The notes under the pieces: model-generated
Seen by the model: the letters and a program-made list of their open reading frames with translations, nothing else
Databases searched by the model: none
What the model was told of the DNA's origin: nothing
Part shown: positions 39,247-47,476 of the stretch, piece by piece
How positions within the stretch are numbered: the stretch's first letter is position 1
Layout: the number at the start of each line of letters is the position of its first letter
Translations under genes and position numbers: made by a program
Assembly (NCBI GenBank): GCA_029259055.1
Contig: JAPDJP010000009.1
Location: 1 to 47,476 of the forward strand
Reading direction: 5' to 3'
Source of the DNA: Thermoplasmatota archaeon
Lineage (GTDB): Archaea > Thermoplasmatota > E2 > UBA202 > JdFR-43
Length of the DNA stretch: 47,476 nucleotides

Positions 39247-39251
39247 TTTTT

Positions 39252-39914
39252 ATGAATGAAAAAAATATTTTATTAAAGCTCTCCTTTGCTGATTCTTTTA
39301 CTATTATAAATGGTATTTTTGGTTTACTTTCGATTTTTTTTGCTATACATGAAAAAATGGAAATTGCTTTCACGCTTATTTTACTTGCTGTACTCGCAGA
39401 TGGAATGGATGGAATTATGGCAAGAAAATATGGAGGATTTTTGGGGAGATATTTAGATGAATTCTCGGACATCGTTTCTTTTTTAATTGCTCCTTGCGTT
39501 TTTTCCTATACATTATATAATATTAGTTTTAATCCATTCTTTTTACTCTCATCATCTATATTCATAATTTTTGGAATGCTTCATTTAGTTTGCTATCATT
39601 TAAGTAAAAAAGATTTTTTTATTGGTCTAACAACACCCGCCTCCGCCATCATTTTAATTTGCCTATCTTCCCTTCAATTTCCTGTAATATTTTTCATGAT
39701 AAGTATGCTGATTCTATCGTTTTTAATGGTATTGAACATTCCTTATCCTAGAATTGAAAAATATTTTGCAATTATAGCATGTATAATCATTTTTCTTGCA
39801 ATAAGCAGGATAAAAATTTTCATTTATTTGCTTCTATTTTCAACATTATTATATATTATCATTGGTCCTTTCTATGTATCGAGGAAAAGATTTAAAAAGG
39901 GTTTATATATATAA
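39252..39914 (+). CDS. CDP-alcohol phosphatidyltransferase (archaetidylserine synthase-like)
   Basis: CDP-OH motif DGMDGIMARKYGGFLGRYLDEFSD; the ORF track start at 39189 is translated tRNA. Confidence 0.92.
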   Translation: MNEKNILLKLSFADSFTIINGIFGLLSIFFAIHEKMEIAFTLILLAVLADGMDGIMARKYGGFLGRYLDEFSDIVSFLIAPCVFSYTLYNISFNPFFLLSSSIFIIFGMLHLVCYHLSKKDFFIGLTTPASAIILICLSSLQFPVIFFMISMLILSFLMVLNIPYPRIEKYFAIIACIIIFLAISRIKIFIYLLLFSTLLYIIIGPFYVSRKRFKKGLYI

Positions 39915-39931
39915 TAATTGGAGGGGTAGGG

Positions 39932-40195
39932 ATGCAAAAGGAGGAATTAATACAAATTCATTATTTGATTTTGCAAATAAAAAACGAGTTAGAAAAGATC
40001 TTCAAACTAAATGGTGCATTTGAAGAATATGAAAAACTTGGTGTTTTACCACATCATGTCCACAAATCAAAAAGTGCTCACAAAAAGGCAATTCTAACTC
40101 TTGCAAGAGATTTGGCAAAGGCTTTTTCTTATAATAAACTATCCGAAATGGAAAGAGTTGCAGAAAGATTCGATAGATTTCTTGCAAGGCTATAA
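39932..40195 (+). CDS. UPF0058 family protein
   Basis: MQKEELIQIHYLILQIKNELEKI...LGVLPHHVHKSKSAHKKAILTLARDLAKAF. Confidence 0.9.
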   Translation: MQKEELIQIHYLILQIKNELEKIFKLNGAFEEYEKLGVLPHHVHKSKSAHKKAILTLARDLAKAFSYNKLSEMERVAERFDRFLARL

Positions 40196-40231
40196 TTAGT
40201 TACATTTAAATAGACAAAAAAACATACCATC

Positions 40232-42229
40232 ATGAAGCAGAGTTTCATTATATTTCTAGCAGTTGCATTAGTTAGTAGTGGAATAATAATTGGGGGAAAA
40301 ACAGAGGATAACAACCTTAATATTGAAGAGATAGGCAACTACTGTATAATAAAAATAGACAATGCAAGCTATATGTACAGGGAAGGCTATCCCATTATTC
40401 CTTACTATGTAAAAACATATGAATTTCCTGCTGGGACAAAAATTAAAGGAATAAATGTTGAAACAAAAGATGTCAGAAAAATTCATTTAAACAAAAAAAT
40501 TGCACCCTCCCCTCCTATTTTGCCTTTAGGAAAGGAGGCAAATGCAAAGGAAGGAGATATTTATAGAAAAGACACTTTTTATCCTGAAAAATGGTATGAT
40601 TATAATATAGGAATGGGGTTGGTGGGGGGAGAAAGAAAAGTAATCGTATCTATTCATTTATATCCTATAAGATATAATGCTTTTAGAAATGAAGTATTAT
40701 TTACTCATTTTAACATAAATATAGATTATGAATTACCTACCCATCCACTTTTCACAGCAGATGAATATGATTTATTGATCATATGCCCTGATGAGTGGAA
40801 GGATGAAGTGGAAGTTCTAAAACAACATAAGGAAAGTTATGGGATAAGAACTTTAATAAAAACAACTGGAGAAATATACACATATCATAAGGGAAAAGAT
40901 AATGCCGAAAAGATAAAATATGCTATCAAATCAGCAATAGAAGATTATGGAATAAAATATGTCTTACTTGTAGGAGATGCTGATAAAATACCAGCCCGTC
41001 TTTCCTATATTCCTTCTGGAAATTATGAAGTTTCTTTCCCAAGCGATTTATACTATGCAGATATTTATTTCCAAGATGGAAGTTTTTGTAGCTGGGATTC
41101 AAATGATAATGGCTTCTTTGGAGAATTTAAGTATAATGGAAGAACAGATGAAGTTGATTTGTATCCAGATGTTGCAATAGGAAGACTTGCATGTAGCAAC
41201 GATAAAGAAGTATCGAATGTAATAAATAAAATTATTACATATGAAACAACAACATATGGTTCTACATGGTTCAGAAACATTTTGGTTTGTGGAGGAGATA
41301 CATTTATACCAAAAGATGGCGATGATTCTGGAATATATGAAGGAGAATACATGAATCAAAGAATATTGAGTGTAATGAGTGATTTCAATGGAATAAAATT
41401 GTGGGCATCTTTGGGAAATTTAAGTGCATCAAATATTAAGAAAGTCATAAACAATGGTGTGGGTTTCATTGATTTTAGCGGACATGGTAATGTTGTTTCA
41501 TGGGCTACTCATCCGCCTCTATCAGATACTTGGATAGGCTTTACTTTATGGGATACCGCACAACTCTCAAACGGTAATAAATTGCCAGTTGTTGTTATCG
41601 ATGCCTGTTCATGTGGAAGATTTGATGAAAGTACTTGTTTTGCCTGGGGATTTGTTCAAAAATCAAATGGCGGTGGTATAGCAAGTTTGGGAGCATCAGG
41701 CATAGCATATGGAATTCCGGGCTATCCTGCAGCTGGCGTCTTGGGATGGATGGAGCTACAGTTTTTCGTTTATTACAGACAGGATGATATTATCGGAAAT
41801 ATATGGCTTAAATCCTTAAATGGATATATAAATACATTTGGTAAAAAACATCTTGAAGATGTGAAAACAGTTGAAGAATGGGCGCTATTTGGTGACCCAA
41901 CGCTTAAAATAGGAGGGTATTCTTCAGAACATGCAGTTGTTTATATTGATAATCCTGTAGAAGGATATCTGTATTTTGCAAATAAGCCAATCATGCCCAC
42001 TCTCTTCGGAAGAACAATTATATTGGGAAAAATAAATGTAGAAGTAACTGCCTATAATGTTGATAAAGTTGAATTTTATGTGGATGACGAATTAAAGCAT
42101 ATAGATGAAGATGAACCGTTTGAATGGCTCTGGGACGAAACTGTATTTGGAAAACATACCATCAAAGTTAAGGGATATGGAGAGGGAGAAGCAGAAGATG
42201 AGATAAGCTTCTTCATATTTAATATATGA
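40232..42229 (+). CDS. Gingipain-like C25 family peptidase with propeptide and C-terminal Ig-like domain
   Basis: Signal peptide; FIDFSGHGNVVSWATHPP (His), VVVIDACSCGRFD (Cys), EWALFGDPTLKIGGYSS; Ig-like tail VDKVEFYVDDELKHIDEDEPFEWLWDETVFGKHTIKVKGYG. Confidence 0.93.
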   Translation: MKQSFIIFLAVALVSSGIIIGGKTEDNNLNIEEIGNYCIIKIDNASYMYREGYPIIPYYVKTYEFPAGTKIKGINVETKDVRKIHLNKKIAPSPPILPLGKEANAKEGDIYRKDTFYPEKWYDYNIGMGLVGGERKVIVSIHLYPIRYNAFRNEVLFTHFNINIDYELPTHPLFTADEYDLLIICPDEWKDEVEVLKQHKESYGIRTLIKTTGEIYTYHKGKDNAEKIKYAIKSAIEDYGIKYVLLVGDADKIPARLSYIPSGNYEVSFPSDLYYADIYFQDGSFCSWDSNDNGFFGEFKYNGRTDEVDLYPDVAIGRLACSNDKEVSNVINKIITYETTTYGSTWFRNILVCGGDTFIPKDGDDSGIYEGEYMNQRILSVMSDFNGIKLWASLGNLSASNIKKVINNGVGFIDFSGHGNVVSWATHPPLSDTWIGFTLWDTAQLSNGNKLPVVVIDACSCGRFDESTCFAWGFVQKSNGGGIASLGASGIAYGIPGYPAAGVLGWMELQFFVYYRQDDIIGNIWLKSLNGYINTFGKKHLEDVKTVEEWALFGDPTLKIGGYSSEHAVVYIDNPVEGYLYFANKPIMPTLFGRTIILGKINVEVTAYNVDKVEFYVDDELKHIDEDEPFEWLWDETVFGKHTIKVKGYGEGEAEDEISFFIFNI

Positions 42230-43053
42230 AGATAACTGTAGTTGGCCATACTGCATATGACTACATTTGTATAGTTAATCAGCATCCCCCATTAAACCAC
42301 TCCTCTTATATTACTAAATGGAACAGATTTTATGGCGGGGGCGGAGCAAACATTGCTGTAGGACTGGCAAAACTATTAGGGCAAGCTACTTTATACTCAG
42401 CTATTGGTATAGATGGGAAAAGATATGAGAATTATTTAAAAAGGATTGGTGTAAGCTGTAATTTTTATAGGAGCAAAAAGAGAACAGCGAGAGCTTTCAT
42501 TTTTAATTCGGATAAAGGTCAAAAAATGTATTTTTATTGGGGTGCCTCCCAGGAAATGGATAAAATGCGTGGGATAAAAAGCGATTTGTTGCATATTGCT
42601 CCATGCCATCCTAAATTGGCTATGAAAATGGCAGAAAAAGCAAAATTTTTTGGTTTTGAACCCGGGCAAGATTTAAAAAAGTATGATAAGGAAAGTCTTT
42701 TGTATATAATAGAAAGGGCGGATATTATTTTTTGTAATGAAGTGGAAATGAAATATCTTGAAAAATTTATAAAAGGAAAAAATGTTGTTTTAACACTTGG
42801 AAAAAAGGGGAGCATTTGCAATAAAAAAAGAATACCAGCCATACCAGTAAAAGCTGTCGACCCAACAGGGGCTGGAGATGCTTATAAAGTTGGTTTTTGG
42901 GTGGGATATATAAAGGGATATGATATGGAAAAATGTTGTAAACTGGGAAGCATTTTATCTTCTTTTATTGTCGAAAAATTAGGAGCTCAAAATTTTCCTA
43001 ATTGGAATAAAATAGAAAAAAGATACAAAAAATATTATGGAAAAATTGAATAA
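42226..43053 (+). CDS. PfkB-family sugar/nucleoside kinase
   Basis: RFYGGGGANIAVGLAKLLG, AVDPTGAGDAYKVGFWVGYIKG. Confidence 0.93.
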   Translation: MKITVVGHTAYDYICIVNQHPPLNHSSYITKWNRFYGGGGANIAVGLAKLLGQATLYSAIGIDGKRYENYLKRIGVSCNFYRSKKRTARAFIFNSDKGQKMYFYWGASQEMDKMRGIKSDLLHIAPCHPKLAMKMAEKAKFFGFEPGQDLKKYDKESLLYIIERADIIFCNEVEMKYLEKFIKGKNVVLTLGKKGSICNKKRIPAIPVKAVDPTGAGDAYKVGFWVGYIKGYDMEKCCKLGSILSSFIVEKLGAQNFPNWNKIEKRYKKYYGKIE

Positions 43054-43073
43054 AGGGAAGAGAATTTATGTTC

Positions 43074-44702
43074 TTAGAATTCTTCCTCACCGCCTGGCGT
43101 CTCTTCCTTTCCTTTCTTCTTTTCTACTTCTTTTGCTGCGATTATGTCGTCAATGCGCAAAATCATTATTGCTGCTTCTGTTGCTGATTTAATTGCTTGT
43201 ACTCCTACTCTTAACGGTTCTAAAACGTTGTTTTCTCTCATATCAGCAATATCTCCCTTGAATACATCTACTCCATGGTATTTCTTGCCTTCTGAATGAG
43301 CCTTTCTTAACTTTATTAATATGTCAATTGGGTCAATACCAGCATTTGTTGCCAATGCTCTTGGAACTACTTCTACTGCATCAGCGAATTTTTCAATAGC
43401 CAGTTGTTCTCTTCCTCCAACTGTTGCTGCATAATCCCTTAACCCGAGAGCAATTTCTGTGGCTGCTGAGCCTCCTCCAGTAATCATTTTTCCATCTTCG
43501 ATTGCTACCGCAATAACACTTAAAGCATCTTTTAGTCCTCTCTCAATTTCATCTACAACATGTTCTGTTCCTCCTCTTACAAGAATACTTACCGCCTTTG
43601 CTTCCTTGCAATCTGTAATGAATACCATTTTGTCTTCTCCTATTTTTCTCTCTTCCACTTTCCCTGCCTCTCCTAAATCTTCTGGCTTTATTTCATCTAA
43701 GTCGCTTAATATTGATGCTCCTGTTGCCTTTGCAAGCTTCTCCATGTCGGATTTCTTTACTCTCCTCACAGCAAATATTCCCGCCTTTGCCAAGTAATGC
43801 TGGGCTAAATCATCAATTCCTTTCTGACAAATCAATACATTGGCTCCGCTGTTCTTTATCTTATCAACCATGTCCTTTATCATTTTTTCTTCTTGGTCTA
43901 AGAATTTTTGAAGCTGTTCTGGGTCAGTAATACGAATCTGAGCGTCAACTTCTGTTTTTCTAACTTCAAGCGCAGCATTCAAAAGCAAAATCTTTGCATC
44001 TTTTACAATCATTGGCATATCTGGATGAACTCTTTCCTTGTCTAAGATTATTCCATTTATTAGCTCTGTATCTTCTACTGAACCACCTTGTTTCTTTTCT
44101 ACTTTTACATTATCCAAATCTACCTTTATTTTTCCATTAACTTCCTCTGCAACTGCTCTTACAGCTTTATATGCAATATCTGCAAGCATTTCCTTGTTTG
44201 TTTCTGCTACTTTTCCAGTCATTGATGTTTCTGCAATCTTTTTTAACAAACTTTCATCATCTGGTTTAACCTCCAATGCCATTTTTTCTAAGATTTCGCA
44301 TGCTTTCCTGCTAGCCAATCTATAACCTTCTGCAATTACTGTTGGATGTATATCTTGCTCAATTAAATCCCTAGCATACTTAAGTAACTCTCCAGCTAAG
44401 ACAACTGCTGTTGTTGTGCCGTCTCCGCATTCTTCGTCTTGAGCTTTGGCAACTTCAACAATCATCTTTGCAGCTGGATGCTCGATTTCGATTTCCTTTA
44501 GTATCGTGACTCCGTCATTTGTAATAACAACGTCTCCCATGCTGTCCACGAGCATCTTGTCCATTCCTTTTGGTCCCAATGTGGAGCGAACCGCATCCGC
44601 AATAGCCATTGCAGCTCTTATATTATTGTCCTGAGCTTCTCTGCCCCTCTCTCTTTCCGTTCCTTCCTTTAATATTAAAATTGGCGTCCTCCCAGTCAAC
44701 AT
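43074..44702 (-). CDS. ths: Thermosome subunit (group II chaperonin)
   Basis: [69 protein letters not shown]. Confidence 0.98.
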   Translation of the reverse strand: MLTGRTPILILKEGTERERGREAQDNNIRAAMAIADAVRSTLGPKGMDKMLVDSMGDVVITNDGVTILKEIEIEHPAAKMIVEVAKAQDEECGDGTTTAVVLAGELLKYARDLIEQDIHPTVIAEGYRLASRKACEILEKMALEVKPDDESLLKKIAETSMTGKVAETNKEMLADIAYKAVRAVAEEVNGKIKVDLDNVKVEKKQGGSVEDTELINGIILDKERVHPDMPMIVKDAKILLLNAALEVRKTEVDAQIRITDPEQLQKFLDQEEKMIKDMVDKIKNSGANVLICQKGIDDLAQHYLAKAGIFAVRRVKKSDMEKLAKATGASILSDLDEIKPEDLGEAGKVEERKIGEDKMVFITDCKEAKAVSILVRGGTEHVVDEIERGLKDALSVIAVAIEDGKMITGGGSAATEIALGLRDYAATVGGREQLAIEKFADAVEVVPRALATNAGIDPIDILIKLRKAHSEGKKYHGVDVFKGDIADMRENNVLEPLRVGVQAIKSATEAAIMILRIDDIIAAKEVEKKKGKEETPGGEEEF

Positions 44703-44746
44703 TTTCAATCACCGAACGGTATAATAATTCTTCTATATAAAACTTT

Positions 44747-44911
44747 CTACTCGGCTGTCACATTGGGAGAACCATTTTTATATGCAATATAACAACTTTG
44801 GCATAAATAAGCAGAAATTTCTTCAATAAAATGGGCGTGTTGACTGCATATATCCAAATAACAATGATGACATTTTGCAATGCTTCTATCTCCGCAAATG
44901 TAACAGCCCAT
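44747..44911 (-). CDS. Small zinc-finger (B-box-like) protein, 54 aa; absent from the supplied ORF track
   Basis: MGCYICGDRSIAKCHHCYLDICSQHAHFIEEISAYLCQSCYIAYKNGSPNVTAE*; paired Cys/His ligands. Confidence 0.72.
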   Translation of the reverse strand: MGCYICGDRSIAKCHHCYLDICSQHAHFIEEISAYLCQSCYIAYKNGSPNVTAE

Positions 44912-44942
44912 GCTTATATATCCTATTTAAATATTTAATTTT

Positions 44943-45878
44943 ATGCAAATCCTATTTGAAATGTCCAAAGAGCATCCAACTCTACCAGTCGCTGAAATTA
45001 GAGCTTGCTTGAAAACATATAAAATGGATTATGAAGAAATATATCACAATGGTATTTATATTGCGGAATTAAATGATGGAAAATTAAAAAAAATAGCAAA
45101 TAGGCTCGCAATGTCATATAGCATAAACGAAATAATAGGAAAGAATGAAAAAGAATTTATTGAAAAAATAAGGAAATCTGACTATATGGGAAGTTTTAAA
45201 GTTGAGGGAGGGAGCTATAATTTAAGAAAAAGGGTCGGGGAAATAGTCGTTAAAGAGAAAAAACTTAAGGTTGATTTAAAAAATCCAGATATAATAATAA
45301 AGGTGTGCGATGGTTATTTCTGCAGAGAACTATATAAAATTGATAGAAGCCAATTTGAGGATAGAAGACCAAATAAAAGAATATATTCAATGCCAACGAC
45401 GATGCATCCAAGATTAGCAAGAGCATTGGTTAATTTAGCCGAACTAAAAGAAAATGAAATCATGCTTGACCCTTTTTGTGGAACAGGAGGAATATTAATA
45501 GAAGCTGGCCTGTTGGGAATTAAAACCATTGGAATAGAAATAAAGAGAGAGCTGGTAAAAGGTTGTAAAATGAATTTGGAATATTATGGTATAAAAAATT
45601 ATGAAATTTATGAATCAGATATGAGGGAAATGGATATAAAAGCGGATGCTGTTGTAACCGATTTTCCATATGGAAGAGCATCGCATTTATCAGATAAAAT
45701 GGATAAATTATATAGAGATGCGATTAAAAAATTAGCAGAATTCGCAACCAAAGCTGTAATTGGTTTGCCTTCATTAAAATATAATGAGCTTCTCGAAAAA
45801 TATTTTTATATTGAGCAAATTCATCCAGTAAGAGTGCATAAAAGTTTGACCAGATTTTTTTATAAACTCACGGTTTAG
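44943..45878 (+). CDS. THUMP-type tRNA (guanine-10-N2) methyltransferase (Trm11/TrmG10-like)
   Basis: MLDPFCGTGGILIEAGLLGIKTIGIEI, VVTDFPYGRAS. Confidence 0.9.
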   Translation: MQILFEMSKEHPTLPVAEIRACLKTYKMDYEEIYHNGIYIAELNDGKLKKIANRLAMSYSINEIIGKNEKEFIEKIRKSDYMGSFKVEGGSYNLRKRVGEIVVKEKKLKVDLKNPDIIIKVCDGYFCRELYKIDRSQFEDRRPNKRIYSMPTTMHPRLARALVNLAELKENEIMLDPFCGTGGILIEAGLLGIKTIGIEIKRELVKGCKMNLEYYGIKNYEIYESDMREMDIKADAVVTDFPYGRASHLSDKMDKLYRDAIKKLAEFATKAVIGLPSLKYNELLEKYFYIEQIHPVRVHKSLTRFFYKLTV

Positions 45879-46428
45879 ATACAAATTCATTTCCTTTTAT
45901 ATAAAAGCGCAAAGGTATCGGTAAATCTTTTTTAACACCTATTCTAAATCTTTCTACAATTTCGATGTCCTTTCTATTACCTTTTTCTATATAAATTGGA
46001 GAATCCCTCCTATATACCTTTATTCCATTATATGACTTATCGATTCCAAAAGCTTTTGTAAATTTCCCCGGTCCTGATGTCAAATCTTTAAGTTCTTTTA
46101 CTCCCCTTCTTTTTTTCATTAAATCTATCCCCTGCAATGGTTCTACAGCTCTTATCAAAATACCCGATGGACTTCCTTTTGGCATTGTAATTATGTTAAA
46201 AAGCCAGTTTCCATGCACCATGTATATGAAAGTAATTCCAGCATCCTCCCACATTATTTTGGCTCCTTTTCTTGCTCTTGATGCTGGGTCGCTCATTCCA
46301 TAATAGGCTTCCGTTTCAACGATTCTTCCTTTTAAAATCTTTTCATCCTTCTTCACGAGTATACAACCAAGAATTTCCTTAGCCACAACTGATGGGTCTC
46401 TGTTAAAGAATTTCTTTGGAAGAGGCAT
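45868..46428 (-). CDS. DNA-3-methyladenine glycosylase (AAG/MPG family)
   Basis: LVKKDEKILKGRIVETEAYYGMSDPASRARKG, GNWLFNIITMPKGSPSGILIRAVEP, LTSGPGKFTKAFGI. Confidence 0.95.
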   Translation of the reverse strand: MPLPKKFFNRDPSVVAKEILGCILVKKDEKILKGRIVETEAYYGMSDPASRARKGAKIMWEDAGITFIYMVHGNWLFNIITMPKGSPSGILIRAVEPLQGIDLMKKRRGVKELKDLTSGPGKFTKAFGIDKSYNGIKVYRRDSPIYIEKGNRKDIEIVERFRIGVKKDLPIPLRFYIKGNEFVSKP

Positions 46429-46433
46429 AATTA

Positions 46434-47476
46434 CTAATAACCACCTATCTTTAGTGATGGATCCCCTAACAAAACCCATTCTTCTACTGTTTTACAATCT
46501 ATTATATCTCTGTCAACATCATGAGTCAGTATATACCTTGAAATTGTATTTGCCCATGCTATACCAAGTATGTCAACACCATCCATTCCATATTCCTTAA
46601 AGAAGTTCACATTCAAAAAACCTGAATAATATTGCACACAATCTGGAATTCCATCTCCATCCTCATCCTTTATTGCAAAATAATCATAACCAGTGTATCC
46701 TATGGTGGCGATGGCTCCGCCATCTATTTTGCGGGTTAGCCACCAGCTCCAGCATTCTGGGCTCCATTCTGATTTATAATATGTTTCATATAGCTTCCTT
46801 ATCTTTAACAGATTGAACACGCTAACATTGAACTGGCTATTATGGCATCCTCCAACAACACATACTGGATACATGTCCTTATTCTTTAATTTTGGTATAT
46901 CTGAAACTATTAGCCCGCCAATCCATGTTTCTTCGTCATGAGGAGGATGAGTTGCCCAGCTCATGGGATTGCCATGACCATCAAAAAATAAAAATCCGCA
47001 TCCTTTACTTACTTCTCTAATCACATCTGATGGGCCTGTCAAAGTTCCTAACGATGTCCATAGTTTTATTCCTTGAAAATCTTGCATATATTGTAAGGCA
47101 AGTTTATTTTCTTCTTCTCCTTCATAATATGGGTCGTCTTTATTTGGCCAACTATCTCCGCCTACAACAACCATTCTTTTGAACCAGTCTTTATTATTGC
47201 TGTTCTCATATGATATTATCTTATCAACCATTATTTTTACTTCCATTTTATTTCTGCATGCGAGTCTTCCTACATAAACATCTGGCATTAAATCGATTTC
47301 ATCCTTGGCAAACGTTTTCCATTCTCCATAAATGCCATTTCCATTGCTGTCCCAGTCTTCAAATTTTATTTCTCCATCTTCATATTTATAGATGTCTGCA
47401 AAATATAAATCGCTGAGAAATCTTTTTTCTCCCCCATCATCTAAATGGGCATATCTTACTGGCATTAGCCATCTTT
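46434..47476 (-). CDS. Gingipain-like C25 family peptidase, N-terminus beyond window end
   Basis: FLFFDGHGNPMSWATHPPH, VCVVGGCHNSQFNVS, EWVLLGDPSLKIGGY*; frame open to window edge (RWLMPVRYAHL). Confidence 0.93.
   Translation of the reverse strand, partial: RWLMPVRYAHLDDGGEKRFLSDLYFADIYKYEDGEIKFEDWDSNGNGIYGEWKTFAKDEIDLMPDVYVGRLACRNKMEVKIMVDKIISYENSNNKDWFKRMVVVGGDSWPNKDDPYYEGEEENKLALQYMQDFQGIKLWTSLGTLTGPSDVIREVSKGCGFLFFDGHGNPMSWATHPPHDEETWIGGLIVSDIPKLKNKDMYPVCVVGGCHNSQFNVSVFNLLKIRKLYETYYKSEWSPECWSWWLTRKIDGGAIATIGYTGYDYFAIKDEDGDGIPDCVQYYSGFLNVNFFKEYGMDGVDILGIAWANTISRYILTHDVDRDIIDCKTVEEWVLLGDPSLKIGGY

Noticed and set aside
39189-39251. N-terminal 21 codons of the ORF track entry at 39189 (MGERAAEDRKVEGSNPSRGIF)
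   Set aside because: Translation of tRNA-Phe; real start is the ATG at 39252
38828-39472. Minus-strand 214-aa ORF
   Set aside because: Antisense to HTH gene, tRNA and CDP-alcohol transferase; contains the typical tRNA antisense string REGFEPSTLRSSAARSPKLSYRGT
43459-44634. Plus-strand ORFs opposite the thermosome gene
   Set aside because: Shadow ORFs, Ser/Ala-rich and without recognisable motifs

Overview
AT-rich archaeal chromosome segment, probably Thermoplasmatota/Euryarchaeota-like. The gene set includes eS1, eS17 and uL16/L10e ribosomal proteins, LSm, thermosome, TiaS, archaeal RNase P RNA, UPF0058, archaeal riboflavin synthase and RibL, CofE, and archaeal-type pilus motor genes. Housekeeping genes are interspersed with secreted and surface genes: three gingipain-like C25 peptidases, one C69/Ntn-type hydrolase, an AttH/CrtC-like protein and a tandem cluster of NosD-like beta-helix genes. 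RNA genes seen are RNase P RNA (minus strand, ~7057-7351) and tRNA-Phe(GAA) (39173-39246). Main points of interest: (1) a minus-strand block (18794->12165) joining a type IV filament motor (secretion ATPase plus two GspF/TadC-like proteins) to a Roadblock/LC7 protein, a KaiC-like/Ras-like GTPase fusion and a second KaiC-like protein with altered P-loop, with a convergent degenerate receiver protein; it looks like a small-GTPase/KaiC control module for an archaeal pilus. (2) A Cas4-like PD-(D/E)XK Fe-S nuclease with four predicted TM helices inserted in the fold and no CRISPR nearby. (3) A LuxE-like adenylating enzyme, transglutaminase-like protein and C25 peptidase neighbourhood. (4) A decaying tandem array of NosD-like genes, plus two pseudogenes (rhodanese, hexapeptide transferase) recoverable only by reading across frames. 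(5) A tRNA-Phe whose U8-A9-G10 acts as the stop codon of the upstream HTH gene. (6) A 54-aa double zinc-binding protein missing from the ORF track. No CRISPR array, integrase or transposase was seen.
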